Below, one piece after another: positions 1-12,943 of a stretch of DNA of 64,000 nucleotides; the stretch's first letter is position 1; every line of letters begins with the position of its first letter. The notes beneath the pieces are model-generated. The model was given only the letters and a program-made list of their open reading frames with translations, did no database searches and was not told where the DNA came from. Origin of the DNA: Tetrahymena thermophila SB210 (taxonomy: Eukaryota > Ciliophora > Oligohymenophorea > Hymenostomatida > Tetrahymenidae); contig NW_002476335.1 in assembly GCF_000189635.1 (NCBI RefSeq), positions 806,001 to 870,000 on the forward strand, given 5' to 3'. The position numbers and the translations under genes were made by a program.

Positions 1-1187
1 AGAACTTAATAATATAAACAAAAGTATTTATTTTTAGTTTAATTTTTTGATAAACCACATTTATCGTCATTTCAGCTCTCAGAAAATAAATATTCAATTT
101 CGTGGATTGAATTAATTTTTATACTAACATTTAATACATTTGGTTCTATCGCAAAAACTAAATTAATGTTATTCAATATTCCAACATATTGTAGATAAAA
201 TTAAGCTTTATCAAATAATTTCACTTTAAGTATGATTATTTTCCCCCTTTGTGTTAAATAATAGAACTTAACAATAAACTTTATTTAGTGCTATATATAG
301 ATAAAAAGTATATTTCAGATAAAAGATATTAAATAAAATCAATTATCTCAAAAGAACTTTCTAATATTTTAATAAAGCAAAATTTTATGTCAAGTAGTTT
401 TCACTTTAGTAAGATGAATTTTATTTTTCAACAAGAAAAAGTGAAATGATTGAGTTGACTTGACTTTATTAGCTTTTTTTAAATAAATCAGATTAGATTG
501 AGTGTTTTAAAAAGAATTCAGCATTGAAATAGAGTGATTTGTCAGAATATCGTTCATTGAGGTTTTTGGATTAAAGAAAATAAGCACTTATTATTCATTT
601 CTATTACAAACAATTTTAAAGTAATAATATGTGTGACGATATTTACGAACTACACTTTGTAGTTAACGAAAGCTAATTAATGCACAATTTAAAAATAAAA
701 TCAACTATCAATAGTTTTGAGAAAGATATTAAAAAAATTAGTGTTTGTTTTGTTTGTACTTTTAAATTTTGATTTTTACAAAATTAAAAAATTGTTTAAA
801 ACAAGTTAAAACTAATTAGAACTCCCTACCTACCTACCTGTAATATTTTTGTTGCTTATTTTGTTTAGGAGCTAAGAAAAATAAATATATAAAATTGCCT
901 CTTTGAAACTTTCTTAGACATTTATTAGTAATCTTTAAATTTTATATTATGGTCAAATCTTCTATTTGACTGCAATTAGCATGGATTAATTTATTTGATA
1001 ATATTTTTAAGCTCTATCCCGATATGTGTATTCATAGTGAAAGGGTTGATTAATATTTAATTTGTTGTTTTGAGTAATTTAAAGAAAATTAAGATAAAAA
1101 TAATATCAAATAATAAAATAACTAAAAAAAAAATTAAATATTGTTTATCTTATCAAATTATTAAAAAATTCAAATAAATATAAAAGT
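1..1187. other. AT-rich upstream region, no gene seen
   Basis: I see no ciliate-code ORF of useful length on either strand, no tRNA-like cloverleaf and no repeat of note. The only texture is a short run of CCTA units near 824-840. The last few hundred bases presumably hold the promoter and 5' leader of the acyl-CoA reductase gene that starts at 1188. Confidence 0.5.
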
Positions 1188-4100
1188 ATGGGTAAGGTAT
1201 TTTAGTTTTATGAAGGAAAGACCGTTTTATTGACTGGTATAACTGGCTTTTTAGGAAAGGTCATTTTCGAAAAGTTTCTCAGAACCCTTCCTATGGTCAA
1301 GAGAATTTACGTGTTGATTAGAAGCAAGAAAGGTAGTCCCGTTGAAGAGAGATTCAAAAAAGTTATCCATGATTCTGAAATATTCGAAAGATTGAGATAA
1401 GAAAAGGGAGATAATTTTTTCAACTATCTTTTCAGCAAAGTTGTTCCTATTGAAGGTAAATAATTAAAACATCTTTTTTATTGCAAAGGCTTTGATTATC
1501 ACCATTTTTATAATCAACACTTATTGAAATTTAAGTTATTTTCTTCCAAAAGCTCTTTGAAACTAACATTTTAATGAAACTAAAGCTTCTAAGTATATAA
1601 GATAACATTTACTATGTCGGATATTAAAATATTATTTAATATTTAAAAATATAGTAATAATATAATTTTTACAATTTAAAAGAAATAAAGCTTGGATTCA
1701 ATTGTTAAAGCATTAAAATTTTATACCATATTACCAATTCGCTTTTAACTAAATTTACTATTCAAATAGGTGATTTATTGAAGGAAGGATTAGGATTATC
1801 AAAGCAAGATTATCAAACTATCACATAAGAAGCAAATATTGTTATTAATTGCGCTGCATCTGTTGATTTTAATGCTAAATTAGAGGAAGCAATTAATATA
1901 AATGTAAGAGGTTCTCTAAGAATGATGGAATTATCAAAACAATGCCTTTAACTTGAAAATTTCGTCCACGTTTCTACTTGTTATGTCAATAGTGATAAAC
2001 GTGGCTGGATTGAAGAAGATATTTATAATACTGAATAAAATGCACGTTAATTGATGGATGATTTGATGAAAATGCCTCCTGCTGAATTAGAACGTTAGAC
2101 CAAAACAATTTTAGGCAATTACCCTAATACTTACGTTTTCACAAAAAGTGCAGTCGAGCGTATTATCAAGGCTGAACGTCCTCCAAACATGACCATAACT
2201 ATAGTGCGTCCTTCTATTATCGGAGCAGCTGTAAGCGAACCTTGTGTCGGATGGGTCGAAGGTGTAACTGCTGCCTCTGCTGTCTTCTTACTTTCTGGTA
2301 TTGGTATGCTTAAGTATATCCATGCTAATCGTAATGCTATTGGTGATGTTGTTCCTGTTGATGTTGTTTCTGATTAAATTATAGTTACTGGTGCCTTATG
2401 CGCTAATCTTAGAGATTTATCAGTATTTAATGCATCTACTTCAAGTAGAAATCCAATGCTTTGGGAAGTTTCAGAAAGAAATACCGTCTAATATTGGAGA
2501 GCTAATCCTCCTGAGAAACGCTTGGGTAGTTGCGAAGCTTAACTTATTAAAGATGAAAGACATCTCAGATTTAAGCAAATTATGCGTCGTATCCCAGCTC
2601 TAGCTTATCTTAAATTATCTAATTTCGTTGGCAGCGAAAACATGAAGAAGAATGCTAACCGCTACTTGAAGGTAATTAGATTAAATTTTGATAATTTTAC
2701 AAAGTGCAAATAAATTAAAAAATATTTATTTTTTTAAATTTAGTTTCTAAATAGATATTTTTTAAATATTTATTATCAATTTGAAAAAGTAAAAAATAAA
2801 TAAAAAAAATAGCGCTTTTTATTTATTTCTTTTTAATTTACTTATTTACTTACTTACATCTCTAGTACTCATACTTTATACTTTGATTAATTTATTAAAA
2901 ATTAGCTACTAAAAAAAGTTAATTAATTTATATAATTAAATAAAAATTAGATTATTTACAAAGCTGAATCAGTAAGCGCTACTTTTAGCCATTTCGCTTC
3001 AAATGAGTGGATTTTCGATAGCAGAAAAATCGAAAAAATGATTGATTAGTTGGATGAATAAGAAAAGAATGCTTTCTATTTGGATGTATCTGGTATTAAT
3101 TGGGATAACTACATTTTAATGTTTAACTGGGGTATGCATAGATATGTCCTCAATGAAAAAGTTGAACCTCCTGTTTCAGACAAAAATGATATTTTAAAAA
3201 TTAACAATTAGGCAAAATATCCTTACTTCTCTGATATCAATTGGGCACTTAGCTCTGGAAAACCATTTAAGCCCCGTTCTTATGAAGAGTATAAATCACT
3301 TTTATTTAATTCTTCAGCAGTTCAAGATGCTATCTCTTTAGTCATCGAATAATAAACTAAAAAGCAAGGTTTTTCTTAAGGATTAGTTGAAAACGTAAAC
3401 AAAGAAGCTCATGCTATCATTAAAGAAATGATTTCAAACTATAAAATGTCTACTTTGAGAATGATGGCATGGTTTTTACACAAAGTCTTTAAATAAATCT
3501 ATGAAAAAGTAGTTATTGACGATGTCAATCTTAAGGCTCTTGCTAATCATAATGTTAAAAAAGATGGACCTCTTATTATGATTCCTACCCATAGATCCTA
3601 TATTGATTTCCTCCTCGTTTCTTATATTTTCTTTGCATATAAAATGCAATGTCCTCATATTGCTGCTGCAGAAGATTTCTTGAATGTTACTGTTGTTCAT
3701 CATATCCTCAGAGCCTGTGGTGCTTTCTTCACAAAACGTAATCAAAAAGAAAATCCTTTGTACAAAGCTATTTTCTACGAATACGTATAAAGATTATTGA
3801 TGGATGACTGTATGCTTGAATTCTTTGTTGAAGGTTTCAATTATTATTATTAATAATATTTCAAATTTTAATTTAAAATTTTTTAAATTTAGGAACAAGA
3901 TCTAGAAGTGGTAAAATGCTCCATCCCAAGTTTGGAATAATGGGTATAGTAGCTGATGCTGTCTTCGACTCTAAAATTCCAGATGCTAAAATTGTTCCAA
4001 TTACTTTGAATTATGATAAGGTCCTTGAAGGAGATACTTTCCCTTATGAATTATTAGGTGAGGAAAAGGTCAAAGAATCCCTTCCTCGTTTAATTAAAGC

Positions 4101-5262
4101 TATTAAGACCCTTAGCATGAATTTTGGAAGAATTCATGTAAATATTTGTGAACCAATGAGCATTAAATAATATTTAGCCACAAATTATCCTACAGCTGAT
4201 TTAACTAATCGTGTTTAAAGAAAAAGTATTATTGAAGACCTTTCTTATAAAATTGAATATAAATTAACTGATGCTCTCGTCTGCATGCCTACAGGTATTG
4301 TTTCAGCTATTATGCTCTAATCAAGAAAGGGTATTACTGAAGATAAACTTATAAATAAGGTACACTGGGTTAGCTAAAGAATAGTTGAAAGAGGTGGTAT
4401 CCTTGCCTTTACCCCAGATGTATCAGGATCTATGATTGCTACCAGATCATCTATGAATTTGCTTGAAGGTATTTTGCTTAAGACAAAGAAGAATGTTTTT
4501 GAACTGGAAGTTACTTCAGATACCGAATATAAAAACGTCTTAATGCTTTCATATTACCGTAATTAAATAGTTCATCTTTTTATATTAGAAGCTATTGTCT
4601 GTGTTGCACTTACTGCTTTTGGACCTAACGTTGCTTTCAAGGAAGGAGTTTCACTTGAAAGAATATGGGAAGAATCATCCTTCCTTATAGAACTTTTCGA
4701 GCGTGAATACGTTTTACCAAACGTCCCTAAAACACTTGAACAATTCTCAAAAACTTTATTAGCAAAGATGATTGAATTAAAGGTTTTAAAGGTTAACGAA
4801 AGTGGTAAGATTTGCATTGTTGATGAAAACCAAGTTTCTTTCTATAACTCCCTCATTTATCCTCTTGTTGAGAGCTATTGGTCAGTCCTTTTGAATTTCT
4901 ACACATTATCTCAAAGCAAGACTAAATTTATGCCATTAAAGAAGTTCTTATAACAAGCTTAATGGTTTACTGAAAATATGCACGATGAAAGAATTATCTA
5001 ACATCATGAAAGCTGTTCTCTTGACACAATTAAAAATGCTATTTAAAAATACAAACATTTCAAATTAATTCGTACATATACTGATGCTGATAAATCTGGC
5101 GCAGAGGAGAACATTCTTCTCTTAGTAAACGAAGAAAAGCTCAACGAACTTGAAACTCACATATAGAAATTCTTAAAGAAAGGATTCTCTTAAAGCGGAT
5201 CAGTTAGTGATCTTGCTAAACGCACTTTACTTTCTGAGTATCCAATCTTAGCTAGATTATGA
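1188..5262 (+). CDS. FARAT: Bifunctional fatty acyl-CoA reductase / DHAP (glycerol-3-phosphate) acyltransferase, peroxisomal
   Basis: Four exons: 1188-1455, 1770-2671, 2951-3833 and 3893-5262, giving 1140 aa, with TAA/TAG read as Gln and TGA as stop. The N-terminal half is a male-sterility-type fatty acyl-CoA reductase: the NAD(P)-binding motif TGITGFLGK lies near residues 16-24 and the YxxxK catalytic motif (YVFTK) near residue 211. The C-terminal half is a PlsB-type acyltransferase: HRSYID (HX4D) lies near residue 603 and FVEGTRSRSGK near 684, split by the last intron. The protein ends in Ala-Arg-Leu, which fits a type 1 peroxisomal targeting signal. Known biology: T. thermophila has a described bifunctional protein, TtFARAT, that makes the fatty alcohol and the acyl-DHAP needed to start ether-lipid synthesis. 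The domain order and length here match it. All splice phases are consistent. The start is the first ATG, directly before the Rossmann motif. Confidence 0.93.
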
Positions 5263-5823
5263 TTTATTTAAATTTATTATTTCATTATTAGTGTGTTAAT
5301 TGATTAACAACTCCAAAATATCCATTCGATTATTCTAATTCAAAACATTTAGTCTTATATTATGTCATATTTAGATTTATTTTTGTAAGATATCAAAATT
5401 AATTTTAGATTAATTATTCTTTCAATTTGTATTTATTATTTCAACATTTTTTTTCAAATCATTTTGAAAACATTTTTTTTTTCATTTAAGGTAATTTTTC
5501 TAAACAAAAAAAATACTTTTTAGAAAATAAAATTTTGGTTGTGAGAAAATTTTTATTTGTTTAATTTTTTATTTTAAGTGTAAGTTAAAATGAAAAACTA
5601 ATTAGTAAATATTCATTTTTTTGGAATAAAATAAAGCTAATTTTAATTTACGAGCTAATTTCTTTCTCATGGTGTTGTAAATACTTATATTTATTATAAT
5701 TAATTGAATGGTGAGATTATTAAAATAACTACTTACATAAATCAATCTAAAATTCTAAAAATTATTTATTAATTTTATTCATTCAATTAAAATATCCAGA
5801 AAATAAGGAGCTATAATCGATAG
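5263..5823. other. Intergenic, AT-rich
   Basis: This is the spacer between two genes on the same strand. It is rich in poly-T and poly-A tracts and presumably holds the 3' UTR of the upstream gene and the promoter of the next. I see no coding or structured-RNA signal. Confidence 0.5.
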
Positions 5824-7639
5824 ATGTAAGAATAAAACTAGTCATTAAAATACAATGAAGAAGAATTATCATAGATTGATGAATAGCTTTCAAAATAAGA
5901 CATTTTCTTATAGCATTTAAAAAAAGTATATGGATATAGGAAATATAGATGTAAATCAACAGGAAAAATTAAAAATAAGTAGCTTTATGAAAACTAATTT
6001 ATGATCTAATAAAGGACTGATTAAAAAAATCCCAGTGAAATAGATTCATAATAGTACAATAGTTTAATGGATGCCCAAATATAAAAGTAAAATAATAGAG
6101 CTACATAAAATTTTTTAGATATCTCTCTATAATCCTAAGAAGAGCACAATAATCTATCAACAAATGAATGCGAAAATAAATCTATTATTGAATCTAATGT
6201 TGATTAAAGTATTTCAAAAAATACGGACTCCTTACTTACAAAAAGAAGTAATTATATTGAGTTACTTCGTTAAGAAAGAAGTAAATTGCACAAAAGCGAA
6301 GATCAATAAATTAGTATAAAGAAGAGAATTAATATTTTGAAGCAGCATGAAGATAATTTAAGAAGAGTAAGATAAGAATCAAAAACTACTGCTTTTGGAA
6401 TATATTCTACAAAAAGACGTATTTTTGAAGAAGAATTAATTGTATATTATTTACTTTATATTTCTAAACATATTGTAAAATTTCTCAAGAGTGGTATTGG
6501 ATTGGTGGTGTAATATAAATATCTAAAATTTTTAAAATTATCAATTCAATGAAATACTAAACATTCCAAGATTATTACTTATGGAAATTTTAGTATAAAT
6601 AAATATTTTATAAAATAATAGTATATTATTATGTAAATTAGAAATAAGATATTGAGGATGTGTCAAAGATGCAAATCAGTATAAGAAATGAGAATGCAAA
6701 ATAAATAAGAGAACAACTTGCCAAAAGTTTATATGATTCAAAATAAAAGTTGAAAGAAAAAATGGTTTAAGATGGAGCTTATGTTCGTTAAATGACTAAA
6801 GCTAATGAGGAATAAAGATAAAAAGAATTAGAATAACTCAGCTTTATATAAAGAGAAAGAGTATAAAAAGTAAAAGAATAATTAAACAAAAGTCATGAAG
6901 CAATAGAAAGATTTAAAGAATAAAAATAGATGGATTATAAAAAATCATATGAATAAAAACTCACTATACATAAATACTTAGTCAATGAGAAATAAAAAGA
7001 GCTAAATAAATTAAAATAAGCAGAAAAACAACTTGTCAAGAAGCTTTCAAGTAGTAAAATTTTAACGTTGTAATAAAATAAGATGCTTCAGTTTTCGTAT
7101 TATCACAATATAATTTAAGTTGGAGAATAATATCCTTAAATAAAAAAAGAATATGAATAAAAAAATCATGTTCATGACTTTAATGGATTAAATTCTTCTA
7201 AATCACCTAAAAATAATAAATCTTTAAATTCAAGCTTCGAAAAATCTGATAGCAATAGTATACTAAGAAGGAGATAATCAAATTATTTTACTTAAGCCAA
7301 TACAAATCAAACCTCTACAAAAAACTCCTAAAAAAATTTATTTCCCTACTAACAAAACTAAAATATTTTTAAATCAAGTGGAAATTCTCCTAAAAGGTCT
7401 AGTTCTGTTGTAAGTAGCTCTTACTTGAAAAGTAATTATTTCTCTTTTTATACATTCTTTTAATTTGTTTTAATTACACTAAAAGATTTTAACATTAAAA
7501 ATAAGTAAATTAAAAACAAATATCATAAAAATATATAAATGAAATTAATTAATTAATTAATAACAAAATTAATAAATTCAACTTTAAAAATGTAGGAATT
7601 TTAGAAAAATACTCTGAAAAGCATCAATAAATGATTTGA
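5824..7639 (+). CDS. Coiled-coil protein of unknown function
   Basis: Three exons: 5824-6441, 6642-7431 and 7596-7639, predicting 483 aa in the ciliate code. The protein is rich in Glu, Lys and Gln. From about residue 207 to 330 it has a long charged heptad-like stretch typical of a coiled coil, followed by a Ser/Asn-rich tail with several SPK-type steps. It ends with a short last exon encoding RILEKYSEKHQQMI. Both introns begin GTA and end AG, and the phases sum to whole codons. I see no enzyme motif, signal peptide or membrane segment. It lies on the same strand as the next gene, but ciliate genes are not known to form operons, so this says little about function. The start is the first in-frame ATG. 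The first intron (6442-6641) is inferred because the frame hits TGA inside it. I do not recognise the family. Confidence 0.7.
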
Positions 7640-8014
7640 GTCTATTAAAAATAAATGGATGATGAAATGATTAGTATATCATCAATCAACAATTAATGAT
7701 TAATTAAATTTATTTAAACAAAGTTTTAATATAAAAAAATTGCTTAAATTATAAAATACACCTATCTAAATTATTGTTTATGTACATGCATAATTACTAT
7801 TTGGTTTATAATATATTGCGTTTTATTATATTAGTATTTTAATTCAGTAAAACTACTTTATCAAAGTAGAGCTTTAAATTTGTTAAATTAGAATTCTAGT
7901 CAACTAGCTACAACTTCTATTCACATACTGCAAATAAAAATTAAGAAATAGAAAGTTGTTATCAAATTTTTATATATTAAATAAATAGCTTGTAAAAAAC
8001 AACAATTACTAGAA
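7640..8014. other. Intergenic, AT-rich
   Basis: A 375-base spacer between two plus-strand genes. No ORF or structured element is visible. Confidence 0.5.
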
Positions 8015-11000
8015 ATGAAATAAGGCTCAGGGAAATTCCAGCCCAAAAATTAATAAAATGCTAAATCCTAAAACAATTCTCAGTTATCAGCAAACCGTAA
8101 GGGAAAAATAGGGGGAGGTGATGGCCAAAAAACCGAAGAATAGCTAGATTAGCATCAAAGTATTAAGCAATCAAATTATTTAGATGAAAGTAAGTTAAAT
8201 TAGAATGATAATTAAATCCTTGATCAACAAGAAATGACTGAAAGCTAATAATACTACTAAGACAATGATAATTCAGATCATAATTACAGGTATGATGACG
8301 AGCTTGGGAATTAAAATTAATCTTATAATTTATCCTAACATGAAAATAATAATCATATTATTCATGCTTCTGAGCTTTAAAGCTAGAATAATTTTGACAA
8401 TTAATATTAAAATGGAGATAATGACCATAAAGATTTCAATAATTCATAAAAAAACAACTTTTCTTTCAAAAATTCCAGACAATCAGGCAGAAAGTAATAA
8501 ACGGTCAATGGCGATTAGGATGATGACAATAACTATCAAAATCAAAATCATGATTAAAATTAATAACACTAGAACTTAGAAAATTAAGAAATATATGAAA
8601 ACCATAAATCGCTAGCATAATCTAGTAGAAATAGTAGTTAAGAAAGGAATTCTGTTCATTAAAATGATTTGCACTAGAAACAACATAAAAAGTCTGAAAT
8701 ACATGGAAATCCTTAAAGCTGGAATCACATAGAATATGATGAGTAAGGAGAGCCGATAGTAGTATAGTAGGAAGTCAACCATTACACAAGTTAATTAAAC
8801 AACTCTTAAAAAAAATAATAAGCAAAAGTTAATTCTACTAGCTAAAAATAAACTGATTAAGCTAAAAAGCAAAAGAAATCTGAAATTGATGGAAATCCTA
8901 CTAGCTGGAATCATATTGAGTTTAATGAAAAAGGTGACCCAATAATTGTTTAGTAATCGCAGAATTCTTATCATGATTATGTTAGTAAAAATTAAAATAA
9001 AAAGCACATAAATAGCAAAGAGACTCATATTGAGAATAAAGAAACCTTAAAAGTTGATCATATAGAAAAGAGTACGAAATAAAGTTTTGTTTCAGTAAAT
9101 AGTAAATAAGACATTAGTTAATCTACTACTGAAATAATACCTCAGAAAATCAACTTGACCTATGAAGAATACATGAAATAAAATAAAGATCATTTTAAAT
9201 AGATAGAAGAGGAAACCAAGGAAGGAATTCATAAACCTGATCAAAAGAATTAAAATTTGAACACTAAAAAAGAACAAAAAGCTCCAATACAATAAAAAAA
9301 TTAAGAAAAAAATGACAAAAGTAAAAAGGTTGTTGATTAAGGAAATCACAACAATCTCTAGGTAGAATAGGCTAATAAAAATTCAACAAATAGTTTTTTG
9401 AAAGTAGATCATTCGGATATAGATCAGAGAAGTGCTTAAGAACACTCAGTAATAACAAACAACATGAATTTTGGTAATTTAATTAATAATAATTACTTAA
9501 TTTTTAAATAAAACTTATTTGTATAGATAATTAAACTATTTAAGACGAGGAGTTAAGAGGTGAGTATGAAGAAGACACAAATATTAATTCTTTGATTGAT
9601 GACCGACTATCTACTAAAAAGATGATGATTAGTGACAAGTCTTTTAAAATTGATTTAATACTTAATCATCAGCCAACAATTAGCCCAGAAAATTTGAAGT
9701 ATGCGGAGAATAAAGAAAAATTTTAACTTTTCTTTTAAAGGAATGCTGATAAAATACTTAAATAAATTTAGAAACAAGGTATCTATAAAGAATCTTAAAA
9801 TGAAAGTGTGATTAAATTTTAGGATTTCCAATAGTTTATTAATAAAATATTTGAAAGCGATAACTTTGTTATCATAGAATCAGAGCAAAACAAGCAAAAC
9901 ATCATGAAGAATAAAAATATTTCTCTAATATTATCAGTATTTAAAATTTCAATAACTTTAAAAATTATATCAATCTTTTTTTTTAGACATTACTTAAAGA
10001 GTTCTTAAAGACTGTAAGGAAATTTGATGAAAAAACAATGGTTGATGAAAAAAACTTTGAATTAGGTATCGAAGATATGATGGATTTTTTTGAGTTTTGG
10101 ATTAGAGTTGATGATTAAATATAAGTTAAATATGATTACTCAAGCCAACAGGAACAATAGAATGAATCTATAAACAAATCTTAAAACACTTAAAAATAGC
10201 AGAGCGCCAACCCAAGTGAAAATTAATCAAAGTACTTTTTATTAGAAATTTAAAAGAAAATAAATTAAAATAAATTTTGAAGGGAAATGTAAAAACCACA
10301 GTAGCCAGCTTTTGCATAAGCAAGGTTAAAAAGCCTTCTAGAAGGGAACATAAAAAAATTGGAGACTATCTAAAATGAAAGCATGTAAATCGATACATAA
10401 TAATAAAATATTATTAATCAAACTCTCCAGTTTTTGAAATCGCAATATAAAAAATTTGAAAAAAAATCATTGGAAGATTAGTAGAATGAGAAAGTTTAAA
10501 CTATTTTAAGTGATAGCGATATATAGCTTATATAATAGTAGATAACTTCTGTTTTTAAGGACTACTCAACAATGTTTTCTGCATAAAGTAAGAAATATAC
10601 ATTTGATGAGATTTAGCAATCTTAAAATTTTATGAACATTAATAATTATTTTAAATTTGTGAAGGAATTTGGTATCCAAAATGAAAAAGTCTAGGGTGCA
10701 CAAATTATTGAAATATTTAATAGAAATTGCACAGGAAAACAAATGAATTATAATTAATTTTTAAATTCCTTACTCAAAATAGTAGAAATAAAAGAAAATT
10801 GCGTATTTGTGGATTAAAAAACTTAAATTATTGCGATTGCAAAAATGCTGAAGTTGAAAATTTAATTAAATACAAAAGATAACAATAAAATTAAAAAGTA
10901 TACTATTGATAATTCTTCAAGTACCAAAAGCATAAATAGTCAAAACAGATCTTTATCACCTAAAAATGAAAGCTAAAACAGCACTGAATCGAACAAATTA

Positions 11001-12332
11001 AATTGGTCTGATTTAGAAAAGCTTTCTTATTAACAAATTAACAACCTAGGAAACAAAAAAGCTCCTAAAACAGAATAAAATTTATCACCCTAAAAAGTAA
11101 ATAAAAGAGAAGTAGTGGTGAAAAGAGGAGCTGATCCAAAAAATAACCAAATTAATAAAAGTGAAGAGTAAAACAAAAATAAAAAAAATACAGATGATAA
11201 TTTTAATCCTAATGATTTAATTGATGCAGATGATGAGCACGAAACAAATGAAATACTTGATAAATAATACAGAATAACTAAATAAGCTATTATAAGAAAA
11301 AAATCACCTGAGAGAGAAGAAAATTCTCCAAAACTTCCTCCAATAAATGGCTACAACTCAGATTTAAGCTCCAAGCCTCTTTCTGAAATTAGTTTAAAAA
11401 AAGATTCAATTACCAATGTGAGGATGATAAGGTAAATAAATAAAAGCCCTAAAGCCCAGTCTACTTCTCCTCCTCCTAAATAAATTTAACCTATTACAAG
11501 TAACATAGCCAAATCACCAAGATTAAATGGCATAAACGCTTACAGCATGAGATATAAAAATGGAAATGGCATATAAAGTGTTAACAGAGGTTCTTTAAGC
11601 CCAAATATTAGGAATACAATACCTTCAAAAAAACCATTAATAAACGAAAGCGCTGAAAAGGGTAAAATTCCTACTAAATTATTAGCAGAAAGTAATGTTT
11701 TAAATAACAATGTCCCTTAGCAGTAACTATCACCACCTATGTTTTAACAATAAAATAACCCATAAGAGGAATAGGCTATCTAAGATGCTATTATGAAATC
11801 AACATAGTTTAGAAATTTTCTTAAAAATAGAGCAATGCAAATATAAAATGATATGGTAAATATAAAACAGACTCCAAACCCTTAAGATTTTAACACTCCT
11901 ACTAAATTTATAAATGAATAATAATAATAAATGCAAAATGCTTAATTTGCATAATATTCACTTCCACCATTTTCATATTAGTAACAACAACAGTAATAAT
12001 AACCATAGCAGAATTTCTCATATAAAAAAAATAATTTGTAATAATAACCTAACTAAATTTAACAATAATAATATGCTTCACCATAGCTTCAGCCATAAAG
12101 CCCATCAAATATTGGTATAATACCCTAAAATATCATGAGTGGTAACTATTCATTTGGTAAAATAAATCAATACGCAAACAATCTAAACAATGATTAAAAT
12201 ATTCCAAATCAAGCCTTTGCTAGAGGAAGCTAGTTGCTATCATAAAATTAGCCAGATAACTTTTAAAATTCTGGTGTACGTGTTATACCAGTTATAAATC
12301 ACCAAGGATTTAGCTAAGATAAAATGTAGTGA
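8015..12332 (+). CDS. Large Q/N-rich protein with a duplicated 28-residue motif, unknown function
   Basis: Proposed exons are 8015-9473, 9527-9936, 9987-10231 and 10283-12332, giving 1387 aa. The first 480 residues are Asn/Gln/Asp-rich and carry two copies of a 28-residue motif (separate entries). The middle, about residues 490-1000, is more ordered: mixed hydrophobic and charged helices. One stretch there (nt about 10590-10850) has an FxxFxxxFG...F/L spacing like a degenerate EF-hand pair, though without clear calcium ligands. The last 450 residues are again Ser/Pro/Asn/Gln-rich with poly-Gln. The first two introns (53 and 50 nt) are well supported by phase. The third, 10232-10282 (51 nt, ending AAG), is inferred because the otherwise open frame meets TGA at 10278. 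If it is not an intron, the gene would be split or broken there. I do not recognise the family. Confidence 0.68.
8687..8770 (+). repeat. Internal coding repeat, copy A
   Basis: An 84-nt in-frame segment encodes a 28-residue unit containing KKSEIHGNP, SWNHIEYDE and GEPIVVQQ. It is matched, with substitutions, by copy B about 100 bases downstream. The near-identity of uncommon residues (Gly, Trp, His, Pro) inside otherwise low-complexity protein suggests a conserved short functional element. Confidence 0.75.
8873..8956 (+). repeat. Internal coding repeat, copy B
   Basis: The second 28-residue unit contains KKSEIDGNP, SWNHIEFNE and GDPIIVQQ. Differences from copy A are mostly conservative (Y/F, D/N, E/D, V/I), which fits selection on the peptide rather than a recent DNA duplication. 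Confidence 0.75.
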
Positions 12333-12943
12333 ATAATAGTAACAATAATTATGTAGAAGCTAATTCTCAGAATTTATTCAATTCAGATTTATAAAATTTA
12401 TATGTATGTATAATTTAAATTATTAAACTTAAAGTTATAAATTATTAATATTAATTGTTGATTATTTTTCTTGCTTGAAATACTTTACTTTCATTTTCAT
12501 TAATAATATTTCTAGTTTCTCTTTAAAAATTAAATATAAATTTAGTATTGAAAAATGTTAAATAATTAAAACACAATTATAAAAATCTATTGTAAGAATG
12601 TTTGTTTATCAAGTATATTTTTTAAAAAGTTACATAAATAAAAAATTTAGAACATAAAAGAAATAAATATTTCTTAGTTTTTTTTAAAAGCACAAAGTTT
12701 CAAATAAAATTAGTAATTTTTAGGAATTTCCAAGTTTTTTAATATATTTTAATTTTAAATTAGTAATGAATTTTTTATATTGGATTTAATTAATTCTTTA
12801 GATTATTATTTAAGTTAAAAGAGTAAAAATTAATTTAGTTGTTTATCTTATTTTTTACATCTTTCTACTAATAATTTTAAATTGTTTATTTTTATTTATT
12901 AAATAATTTATTCAATCATAAAATTTTATTTTTAATTATTAAA
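12333..12943. other. Convergent intergenic region
   Basis: A tail-to-tail spacer between a plus-strand gene ending at 12332 and a minus-strand gene ending at 12944. It is extremely AT-rich with no ORF, and would hold both 3' UTRs and polyadenylation sites. Confidence 0.5.

Noticed and set aside
8795..9349. Two minus-strand hydrophobic ORFs resembling small membrane proteins
   Set aside because: They are mirrors of the Lys/Gln/Asn-rich plus-strand exon; no independent start context or intron structure supports them.
10278..10280. In-frame TGA as selenocysteine or readthrough
   Set aside because: A 51-base GT...AG segment removes it in frame and matches the size of neighbouring introns; no SECIS-like hairpin is evident in the 3' flank.
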